From contig NZ_CP144906.1 in NCBI RefSeq assembly GCF_036699995.1, forward strand, positions 2,309,001 to 2,373,000: 64,000 nt of DNA. The letters are read 5' to 3'. The notes under the pieces were generated by a model. It was not told the origin of the DNA. It made no database searches and saw only the letters and a list, made by a program, of their open reading frames with translations. The translations under genes were made by a program, and so were the position numbers. Source of the stretch: Clostridium beijerinckii (GTDB lineage: Bacteria > Bacillota > Clostridia > Clostridiales > Clostridiaceae). This document shows positions 25,836 to 32,695 of the stretch, one piece after another. The first letter of the stretch is position 1. The number at the start of each line of letters is the position of its first letter.

Positions 25836-27146
25836 GTGTCTAAGATTAGCTGGAAAGATTTATACAAGAGTAAGGTAGTTACAGCTGACGAAGCTGTAAG
25901 AAAAATTAAATCGAATGATAGAGTAGTAACTGGACATGCTTGCGGAGAGCCAAAAGAAATTATAGATGCTATGGTTAGAAACAAAGATTTATATGAAAAC
26001 GTAGAAATTGTTCATATGGTATCAATGGGTAAAAGTGAATATTGTAAGCCTGAAATGGCTGTTAATTTTCACCACAATTCTATATTTGCAGGTGGAACAA
26101 CAAGGGAAGCTATTGTTGACGGAAGAGCAGATTTTACGCCATGCTTTTTCTCGGAAGTACCAAAAATGTTTAGGGAAGGTACTTTGCCAGTAGATGTAGC
26201 ACTCGTTCAATTAAGTGTTCCTGATGAACATGGTTATTGTAGCTTTGGAGTTTCAAATGACTACACAAAACCTGCTGCAGAGGCCGCTAAAATTGTTATT
26301 GCGGAATTAAACGACAAGATGCCAAGAACACTCGGAGATTCATTTATACATGTTTCTGATATAGATTATATAGTTGAAACTTCAAATGATATTATTGAGC
26401 TTAAGCCACCTAAAATAGGAGAAGTCGAAAAGGCTATTGGTGAAAACTGTGCAAAGCTAATTGAAGATGGTTCTACACTTCAATTAGGAATTGGTGCAAT
26501 TCCAGATGCGGTACTATTATTCTTAAAGGAAAAAAAGGATCTTGGAATTCATTCGGAAATGATATCTGATGGAGTAGTTGAATTAATAGAAGCAGGTGTA
26601 ATAACAAATAAAGCAAAAACTTTACATCCTGGAAAATCTGTAGTTACATTTTTAATGGGCACTAAGAGGCTTTATGATTATGTTAATGGAAATCCTAGTG
26701 TTGCCATGTATCCTGTAGATTATGTAAATAATCCATGTGTTATAGCAGAAAATTATAAGATGGTATCTATAAACTCATGTATTCAGGTAGATCTTATGGG
26801 ACAAGTTGCGGCTGATACAATTGGACTTAAACAGTTCAGTGGTGTAGGTGGACAAGTTGACTTTGTAAGAGGAGCAGCAATGGCTAAAGGTGGTAAATCA
26901 ATAATTGCAATGCCATCAACTGCAAGTAAAGGAAAACTTTCAAGAATAGTTCCAATTTTAGATGAGGGTGCAACTGTTACAACTTCTAGAAATGATATTC
27001 ATTATGTAGTAACTGAGTTTGGAATAGCTGAATTAAAAGGCAAAACTTTAAAAGAAAGGGCTAGGGCATTAATAAATGTTGCACATCCTGATTTTAGAGA
27101 GACACTTATTGAAGAATGGGAAAAGAGATTTAAAGTTAAATTTTAA
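25836..27146 (+). CDS. abfT: 4-hydroxybutyrate CoA-transferase
   Basis: About 433-436 residues, full length for the AbfT/Cat2 class of acetyl-CoA hydrolase/transferases. VTADEAVRKIKSNDRVVTGH, LQLGIGAIPDAVL, LHSEMISDG-type (IHSEMISDGVVELIEAG), and the GVGGQVDFVRGAAMAKGG-type segment near the C-terminal half are typical; the catalytic Glu is expected in the HSEM-x-S-D-G region. It moves CoA from acetyl-CoA or butyryl-CoA to 4-hydroxybutyrate, feeding AbfD. The listed start is a GTG lying inside the AGGAGGTG ribosome site; spacing and alignment with relatives favour an ATT start at 25845 (protein beginning M-S-W-K-D-L-Y). Confidence 0.93.
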   Translation: MSKISWKDLYKSKVVTADEAVRKIKSNDRVVTGHACGEPKEIIDAMVRNKDLYENVEIVHMVSMGKSEYCKPEMAVNFHHNSIFAGGTTREAIVDGRADFTPCFFSEVPKMFREGTLPVDVALVQLSVPDEHGYCSFGVSNDYTKPAAEAAKIVIAELNDKMPRTLGDSFIHVSDIDYIVETSNDIIELKPPKIGEVEKAIGENCAKLIEDGSTLQLGIGAIPDAVLLFLKEKKDLGIHSEMISDGVVELIEAGVITNKAKTLHPGKSVVTFLMGTKRLYDYVNGNPSVAMYPVDYVNNPCVIAENYKMVSINSCIQVDLMGQVAADTIGLKQFSGVGGQVDFVRGAAMAKGGKSIIAMPSTASKGKLSRIVPILDEGATVTTSRNDIHYVVTEFGIAELKGKTLKERARALINVAHPDFRETLIEEWEKRFKVKF

Positions 27147-27181
27147 ATTAAAGTAAATGAAAATATGGGAGGAAGTAACTT

Positions 27182-27985
27182 ATGAAAGTATATGTTTTAG
27201 ACACGGGATATTTAGAAACTGATAAAAATAATGTAGTAGGTGGAGCTACTATGGGAACATATAGCCAGCCGCATGTACAAAATAAATGGATTAAGCTACC
27301 TGTAATGTCTATTTTAATAGATCATCCAGATGGAAAAATATTATATGATGTAGGAAGCAATCCAGAGGCTATGAATGGTTATTGGCCAAAAAACCTTCAA
27401 GAAGTTTATCCATTATATCAAACAAAAGAACAAAGACTAGAAAATCAATTGGCTTTATGTGGTACAAAGCCAGAAGAAATAAAGAAAGTAATAATTTCTC
27501 ATATGCATTTAGATCATGCAGGAAATTTAGATATGTTTAGACATGCAGATGTATATGTACCAAAGGCAGACTTTATGCAAGCTCAAACTCAAGTAAGGTT
27601 AAATGAAAATCCGTTAACACATGGAGGCTATATTAAAGCTGATATGGATGTTTCAGTAAAGCAATATCATTTAGTTGAAGAGGATTTTGAATTTGCAAAG
27701 GGTATAGAAATAGTAAATTTACCAGGTCATACACCAGGATTACTTGGAATAGTAGTTCATTTAGAAAATGAAGGTACATTAATCTTCCCACAAGATTGTG
27801 TATATAGTTCAGAAATTTATGGCCCACCAGCTAAGGCATCAGGATTACTTTATGACAGTCTTTCTTTCTTTAAATCAATTGAAAAAGTAAGAGCTTTAGA
27901 GAAAAAATATGATGCAAAAGTATTTTTTGCTCATGATGAGGAGTTCTTTAAAACAATAAAACTTGCTCCTGAGTTTTATGAATAA
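27182..27985 (+). CDS. Metallo-beta-lactamase-fold lactonase-like hydrolase
   Basis: 267 residues. SHMHLDHAGNLDMF supplies the H-x-H-x-D-H zinc motif; later metal ligands are in NLPGHTPGLLG, FPQDCVYS and FFAHDEEF. The order and the N-terminal strand (VYVLDTGYLET) resemble the N-acyl-homoserine lactonase/AttM (BlcC) group, in which BlcC opens gamma-butyrolactone to 4-hydroxybutyrate. As last gene of the abfD-abfT operon, a gamma-butyrolactone or related lactone is the most sensible substrate. GGAGG precedes the ATG and no signal peptide is present, so it acts in the cytosol. Substrate assignment is inferred from context. Confidence 0.86.
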   Translation: MKVYVLDTGYLETDKNNVVGGATMGTYSQPHVQNKWIKLPVMSILIDHPDGKILYDVGSNPEAMNGYWPKNLQEVYPLYQTKEQRLENQLALCGTKPEEIKKVIISHMHLDHAGNLDMFRHADVYVPKADFMQAQTQVRLNENPLTHGGYIKADMDVSVKQYHLVEEDFEFAKGIEIVNLPGHTPGLLGIVVHLENEGTLIFPQDCVYSSEIYGPPAKASGLLYDSLSFFKSIEKVRALEKKYDAKVFFAHDEEFFKTIKLAPEFYE

Positions 27986-28112
27986 AAAGTAGTAAATAGA
28001 TAACCACAGTGAAAGTTATAGTAATGTGGTGACTAACCGAAATCAGAAACATTGTTGTTTCTGATTTCTAGTGAAGATATCCACTTAATATTTAATAAAT
28101 ATATAAAATTAT

Positions 28113-28350
28113 GAGTGAGTGTATCTATATTAACCGAAATTCTATATATGTTTGTTCCATAGAACTATAAAAATTTTGCTGAAAGGCAGTTAATGTAGGG
28201 TTGTATCCATATGTGCATGCTCCTAATTTTATTAGGACAAGTAAACCTGGAACAACCCTACATTAATTATTTTCATCAGCTTATTTTCTAATGACTGCTC
28301 CATATTATGATATTGAGGTTACAAGCATATATGGAATTTCTTTGTTTTTA
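28113..28350 (-). repeat. Palindromic repeat family B, diverged copy B3 (reverse)
   Basis: Runs from TATCTATATTAACCGAAA through AACTATAAAAATTTTGCTGAAAG to CATCAGCTTATTTTC and aligns with B2. The arms GTAGGGTTGTATCC and GGAACAACCCTAC are complementary. Just upstream, 28036-28068 contains a perfect palindrome, AAATCAGAAACA with its complement. This explains most of the 27986-28535 gap. Confidence 0.7.
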
Positions 28351-28535
28351 TATGCATTTAAGTATAGTAAATGTTTGATAGAATTTTGTATGTGATTTAC
28401 TATAATTTTTGACAAAACAATAAAAATACTATGTAACATAATATTTAAATGCTAAAATATAAGTAAAGAAAAAATACAATATCATATATTGATTTTGTGT
28501 TTTTTTGAATGTGTCTGGATATATGGAGGAAAGAA

Positions 28536-29012
28536 ATGAGTAATATTAACAATGATAATAATTTAGGAAACATAAGAAAAGCAAGAATTGAAGATTTAGA
28601 AACTATAGTAAAATTTAATTACAATCTAGCAAAGGAAACAGAGGATAAAGAACTTAATTTAGAAATTCTAAGCAATGGTGTTAAGGCGATGATAGAAGAT
28701 TCATCAAAAGGGCAATACTATGTTTATGAAATAAATGGCAGAGTAGTTGGACAAATTATGTTTACATATGAATGGAGTGATTGGAGAAATGGTATGTTTC
28801 TCTGGGTACAAAGTGTATATGTAGATTCTGAGTATAGAAAAAAAGGCATTTATAAGAAGTTGTATCATAATGTTAAAAATATATGTGATAATAATGATGG
28901 AATAGCTGGCATAAGATTGTATGTAGAAAAAGAAAATATAAATGCCAAAGCAACATATGAGTCACTTGGGATGAGCGAATGTAATTATAATATGTATGAA
29001 TATGAAAAATAA
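28536..29012 (+). CDS. GNAT-family N-acetyltransferase
   Basis: 158 residues from the ATG at 28536, chosen because GGAGGA (28525-28530) has correct spacing; an upstream in-frame ATG at 28509 overlaps it. GNAT motif A is VQSVYVDSEYRKKGIYKKLY (acetyl-CoA pyrophosphate loop R-x2-G-I-Y variant) and motif B is LYVEKENINAKATYESLGM. The enzyme transfers acetyl groups from acetyl-CoA to an amine; the substrate is unknown. It is a single gene flanked by repeats on both sides. Confidence 0.88.
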   Translation: MSNINNDNNLGNIRKARIEDLETIVKFNYNLAKETEDKELNLEILSNGVKAMIEDSSKGQYYVYEINGRVVGQIMFTYEWSDWRNGMFLWVQSVYVDSEYRKKGIYKKLYHNVKNICDNNDGIAGIRLYVEKENINAKATYESLGMSECNYNMYEYEK

Positions 29013-29113
29013 TTAGGAGTGATAAGATTACTGCCTAGGTTCTAAGTTAACGGAAAGCTGCAATTTTCATTAAAGAGAGTTTCTATGAGTTTTGTTCATA
29101 TATAGATGAACAT

Positions 29114-29404
29114 ATAGATAAGCCAATTATAAGTTAGATTTATACTATGAAATATATCCCAACTAGAAATGGGTAATATATTTTTGTGGAATGTTTCATT
29201 GGTAATTTTGATGGATGTGATTCTTTGGCTATAAGTTGTTCCAAATGTGCTAGTTCACAGCTTGTTCTTTGAGGCTAGCACTTTGGGTGCAACTTTATAG
29301 CCTTAGAATCACCCATCAGAATTACCTAGAAACTGGAACAAAAGTATATTATTCATTTCGGCGAGTTATATGCATAAGTTCAGGTCTTAGTTGGGTTATC
29401 TATA
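29114..29404 (-). repeat. Palindromic repeat family A, copy A3 (reverse, intact ends)
   Basis: Best-preserved copy. Perfect 8-bp terminal inverted repeats ATAGATAA and TTATCTAT enclose arms that pair over nearly the whole 291 bp. It lacks the 53-bp module of A1 and A2. Confidence 0.92.
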
Positions 29405-29405
29405 T

Positions 29406-29670
29406 TAACAAAGTTGCTAAAACTTTAAGTTCATATTTTCATTAGAAATCATAAATATATTTGTGGAGAAAACATTTGAAAATGAGCTGTTAAAGGGTCT
29501 TAGCTGTAGGTTGTTCCATTTTTGCTTGTCAAACTGAAAGTTGGAGCATGCTAAAGTGGATACAACCTGCTGCTAAGAACCTTCAGCGATATTTTCATAG
29601 CTTTTCGGAATCAAAATATTTATGATTTCGGCAAGTTACCACATAAATATAGTTTTAAAGTTTGATATCT
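29406..29670 (+). repeat. Palindromic repeat family B, copy B4
   Basis: TTGAAAATGAGCTGTTAAA, TGTAGGTTGTTCCA and TTCAGCGATATTTTCATAG align with B1. It directly abuts A3, as B1 lies next to A1. Confidence 0.75.
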
Positions 29671-29765
29671 ATATATATGTTGCAATAATAAACTTACATT
29701 TAAACTTCTAGTATGCTAAGTGCTCTATTAAGACAAAATGTAGAAATTCAATTGCAACATATATA
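29671..29765 (+). repeat. Repeat family D, copy D1
   Basis: About 95 bp bounded by TATATATGTTGCAAT and ATTGCAACATATATA. Two other copies: 46983-47073 (reverse) and 50314-50410. The ends match those of family C. Confidence 0.85.
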
Positions 29766-29790
29766 AATCATATTTTACAATAGAAGGGAA

Positions 29791-29830
29791 GTGAGAATTA
29801 AAGGAGAGCGTATTAAATCCTCTCTTTTAA
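29791..29830 (+). promoter_or_regulatory. Hairpin with a buried ribosome-site-like sequence before the PHP gene
   Basis: AAAGGAGAG pairs with CTCTCTTTT across a short loop, ending a few bases before the ATG at 29838. The only purine-rich ribosome site nearby is the paired 5' arm, about 30 bases from the start. It could be a weak terminator/attenuator or translational control element. Confidence 0.4.
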
Positions 29831-29837
29831 TAATATT

Positions 29838-30638
29838 ATGAATAATAAAAAGATAGTAAGAGATGGACATATGCACTCGCCATATTGTCCTCATGGAACC
29901 AAAGACAGCTTTGAAATGTATGTTGACAAAGCATTAATAGAGGGATTAGAGGAAATAACATTTACTGAACACATGCCATTTCCGTGTTATTTTATAGATG
30001 ACAAAGAATTTCAAGATGAATGTGCTCCAAATGAAGAAGCAATACAGAAGTATTTCAAGGATGTTGAAGAAATAAAATTAAAATATAAAGACAAAATTAA
30101 AATAAATATAGGACTAGAAGTTGATTTTGTTGATGGATATGAAGAGGAAACTAAAAAACTTCTTAATTCCTATGGTTCAAAATTAGAAGATGGGCTACTT
30201 TCTGTACATTTTATAAAAATGGGCGATGAATATGTGGCTATTGATGGAAAAGAAGGTTTTGAAAGAGCTTTAGAGTTTTATGGTACCACTGAAAAAGTTT
30301 ATGATAAGTATTATGAGACTTTGCTTAAGGCAATAAAATCTGACTTAGGTAAGTATAAGCCTCATCGTATAGGCCATCCTAATTTAATTAGGATTTTCAA
30401 TAAATTATACCCATTAGAATATAAAAACAAAGAACTTTTAGAAGAAATAGTAAGAGAAATTAAATCAAGGAATTATGAAGTAGATGTAAATACAGCTGGC
30501 CTTAGAAAGCCATATTGCGGTGAAATCTATGTATCAGATATTTTTAAACAGTTGATAGATGAATACGGGGTTAAAAAAGTATATGGATCAGATTCTCACA
30601 CAGCAAGTGATGTCGGAAGAGATTTTGATAAAGAATAA
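29838..30638 (+). CDS. PHP-domain histidinol-phosphatase family protein
   Basis: 266 residues, normal for HisJ/HisK-type phosphatases. PHP metal-site motifs are DGHMHSPYCPHGT, ITFTEHMPFP, INIGLEVDF, LSVHFIKM, IGHPNLIRIF, DVNTAGL and VYGSDSHTASDVG. The family hydrolyses histidinol phosphate in histidine synthesis, although many clostridial paralogues act on other small phosphates. No other his genes are in the window. No standard ribosome site sits before the ATG because the only candidate is in the hairpin upstream. Confidence 0.88.
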   Translation: MNNKKIVRDGHMHSPYCPHGTKDSFEMYVDKALIEGLEEITFTEHMPFPCYFIDDKEFQDECAPNEEAIQKYFKDVEEIKLKYKDKIKINIGLEVDFVDGYEEETKKLLNSYGSKLEDGLLSVHFIKMGDEYVAIDGKEGFERALEFYGTTEKVYDKYYETLLKAIKSDLGKYKPHRIGHPNLIRIFNKLYPLEYKNKELLEEIVREIKSRNYEVDVNTAGLRKPYCGEIYVSDIFKQLIDEYGVKKVYGSDSHTASDVGRDFDKE

Positions 30639-30679
30639 ATTTTAGATAGCAGCAGAAAAACTATATTGAGGAGTGAGAT

Positions 30680-31285
30680 ATGTCATTAGAAGGTATTAAT
30701 TTTATTAAAGAAATTACATCTTTTATTTTTGTTGATGATAAACCAGAAAAGTGTGATATTATTTTTGTACCTGGTAGTGCATGGTCGGAGCCAGCAGAAA
30801 AAGCTTCAAAACTTTGGTTAGAGGGATATGCACCATATATACTTCCGTCGGGAAAATATAGCATGTCAAAAGGATACTTTCCAGGACCAATAACTAAGGC
30901 TGAAATATATAATGGAGCATATAACACTGAATGGGAGTTTATGAGAGATATAGCAATATCTAATGGAGTTAATGGTGATGCAATATTAAAAGAAGATAGT
31001 GCAACTTGGACAAAGGAAAATGCTTTTAAGTCAAAGGAAGTTACTGATAACTGTAATTTAGATATAAAAAAGGCTATAATATGTTGCAAATCGTTTCATG
31101 CTAAGAGATGTCTCATGTTTTATAGCCATGCATATCCAAAGACAAAATTCTTTGTATGTCCAATAGATGTGGACGGAATAACTAAGGAAAATTGGTTCAA
31201 AACTGAGAATGGAATTGATAAGGTTATGGGAGAGTTATCGCGTTGTGGAGGACAGCTTAAGAAAGCAGTTCCTACCTGGTCCTAA
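30680..31285 (+). CDS. DUF218/YdcF-family protein
   Basis: 201 residues. KCDIIFVPGSAWSEPAEKAS, GYAPYILPSGKYS, EDSATWTKENAFKSKEV and KKAIICCKSFHAKRCLMFYS follow the order of DUF218 motifs (G-G/S sugar-nucleotide-like fold, then E-x-S-xx-T-x-E-N, then S-x-H-xx-R). Members bind SAM or act in envelope metabolism, but the biochemical role is unclear. GAGGAG precedes the ATG; the gene is about 40 bases after the PHP gene and may be co-transcribed. No membrane segment is present, unlike SanA-type members. Confidence 0.85.
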   Translation: MSLEGINFIKEITSFIFVDDKPEKCDIIFVPGSAWSEPAEKASKLWLEGYAPYILPSGKYSMSKGYFPGPITKAEIYNGAYNTEWEFMRDIAISNGVNGDAILKEDSATWTKENAFKSKEVTDNCNLDIKKAIICCKSFHAKRCLMFYSHAYPKTKFFVCPIDVDGITKENWFKTENGIDKVMGELSRCGGQLKKAVPTWS

Positions 31286-31286
31286 A

Positions 31287-31510
31287 TATTGTAATAAGTC
31301 TAAAAATATTACAAGAATTTTAGTCGTGATTATGAAATGTGATTATGAATTGTGAAATATGAAATGTGAATTGTGCACTGTGAATTGCAAATTGCGAATT
31401 GTGCATTGTGAATTGTGAATTGCAAATTGTGCATTGCAAATTGTGCATTGTGAATTGCAAATTGTGAATTGTGAATTGTGCATTGTGAATTGCAAATTGC
31501 AACATATATA
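31287..31510 (+). repeat. Heptad repeat family C, expanded copy C3 (22 units)
   Basis: After the conserved leader (CTAAAAATATTACAAGAATT) a 154-bp array (31346-31499) of exactly 22 seven-base units follows, mostly TGAATTG, TGCATTG and CAAATTG. It ends TTGCAACATATATA. Long ORFs on the minus strand here are translation of the array. Confidence 0.93.
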
Positions 31511-31609
31511 ATCTAAAAAATTTAACAGAATCAACATTAACTATCATGTAATAAGAAACAAAAGATTTTATAAAAAATGAATAGCACTGCTTAGAACGTA
31601 TATAGTATA

Positions 31610-31656
31610 AATCCCGTAAGTAATTTGATAGAGACTTACGGGATTATGTATTTTTT
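31610..31656 (+). terminator. Terminator hairpin downstream of the DUF218 gene and C3
   Basis: AATCCCGTAAGT (31610-31621) pairs perfectly with ACTTACGGGATT (31634-31645), followed by ATGTATTTTTT. It may end a transcript running through the heptad array. Confidence 0.8.
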
Positions 31657-31789
31657 AAAGTTTTAATATTTCGTTAATCTAGTGAAAAAAGTATAGGATT
31701 TTGTAACAATAATTTAATTACTGAATAAAGTGACTATATAGATTGCTATATATTTAGTGTTAAAATAAAGTTAAGATATATACTTTGTA

Positions 31790-31842
31790 TTGACAATAGA
31801 TAGATGATATTCTATATTATATATAGATAGATGTCTATATAG
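31790..31842 (+). promoter_or_regulatory. ars operon promoter and candidate ArsR operator
   Basis: TTGACA (31790-31795), 17-bp spacer, TATATT (31813-31818). ATAGATAGATG occurs twice, before and after the -10 (from 31797 and 31823), a suitable ArsR target overlapping the RNA polymerase site. Confidence 0.8.
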
Positions 31843-31853
31843 GAAAGGCGTGA

Positions 31854-32177
31854 ATGAGAATGAGCTATGAAGAAAATTCAAAAATTTTTAAAGCATTATC
31901 TGATCCAAGCAGGTTAAAAATAATTGATATATTATCTTGTGGTGAAAGATGTGCATGCGATATACTAGAATACTTTGATTTTACTCAGCCAACCCTTTCG
32001 CATCATATGAAGGTATTAAGTGACTGTAGTCTTATAGAAGTTAGAAAAGAAGGTCTTTGGAATTACTACCGATTAAATCTTAATAATTGCAATAAACTTA
32101 CTTTATTTATGATGAACCTCGTAACAGAAACAAAAGACTGTATTTGTAAGGATAAATCTAAGTGTACTTGCAAATAA
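31854..32177 (+). CDS. arsR: Arsenical-responsive repressor ArsR
   Basis: 107 residues. Winged helix with metal-sensing motif GERCACDILEYF (E-x-C-x-C-D, Cys about 32 and 34) and recognition helix FTQPTLSHHMKVL; additional Cys at the C-terminus (CICKDKSKCTCK) may bind metal too. It should repress the operon until As(III) binds. AAAGG lies five bases before the ATG; a second ATG two codons later is an alternative start. First gene of arsR-arsD-arsA-arsC-acr3. Confidence 0.95.
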   Translation: MRMSYEENSKIFKALSDPSRLKIIDILSCGERCACDILEYFDFTQPTLSHHMKVLSDCSLIEVRKEGLWNYYRLNLNNCNKLTLFMMNLVTETKDCICKDKSKCTCK

Positions 32178-32249
32178 GAAGAAAAAATTAGATGTATCTA
32201 TAAGTGAAATTTAAATATAAAAAATCATATTGTAAAGGAGTTAATAAAA

Positions 32250-32636
32250 ATGAAAAAAATGATTATTTTTGATCCAGCTATGTGTTGCTCAACAGGTGTT
32301 TGCGGGCCATCTGTAGATAAAGAATTATTAAGAGTTGCAACTGCACTTAATACTTTGAAAAACAAAGGTATAGTAGTGGAAAGACACAATTTAACAAGTA
32401 ATCCTCAAATATTTGTAGATAATAAAGTGATAAATGAAATTTTAAACACTAAAGGTGTTAATGCTTTACCTGTAACTATGGTAGATGGAGTAGTTGTTAA
32501 GGAAGGAAGCTATCCAACAAATGAGGAGTTTTGCACTCTATTAGGTATACCTGGAGATACTTTAAAGCTTAATATAAAGAAAGCTAGCATAAAAAAGCCT
32601 GCTAAAAGTTGTGGATGTAAAGGTGGATGCTGCTAA
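32250..32636 (+). CDS. arsD: Arsenite metallochaperone ArsD
   Basis: 128 residues. FDPAMCCSTGVCGPSVD contains the Cys12-Cys13-Cys18 site that binds As(III) in ArsD, and the C-terminal SCGCKGGCC adds further vicinal cysteine pairs. ArsD carries arsenite from thiols to the ArsA ATPase and can act as a weak repressor. AAGGAG precedes the ATG. It is directly followed by arsA, its partner. Confidence 0.96.
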   Translation: MKKMIIFDPAMCCSTGVCGPSVDKELLRVATALNTLKNKGIVVERHNLTSNPQIFVDNKVINEILNTKGVNALPVTMVDGVVVKEGSYPTNEEFCTLLGIPGDTLKLNIKKASIKKPAKSCGCKGGCC

Positions 32637-32695
32637 TAAGATTTTAGGTACACTAAAACAAATTGGTACACTTAAGTAGAAGGGAAGAGTAAAAT

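Noticed and set aside
27182..27985. Beta-lactam resistance enzyme
   Set aside because: The zinc motif is shared, but the N-terminus and ligand order resemble the lactonase group, there is no signal peptide, and the operon context is metabolic.
31346..31499. CRISPR-like array
   Set aside because: Units are 7 bp with no spacers and no cas genes are in the window; it is a simple tandem repeat.
31320..31547. Minus-strand ORFs of 64-75 codons rich in His, Asn, Gln and Phe
   Set aside because: They result from the 7-bp tandem array, which has no stops in several frames; no ribosome site or promoter.
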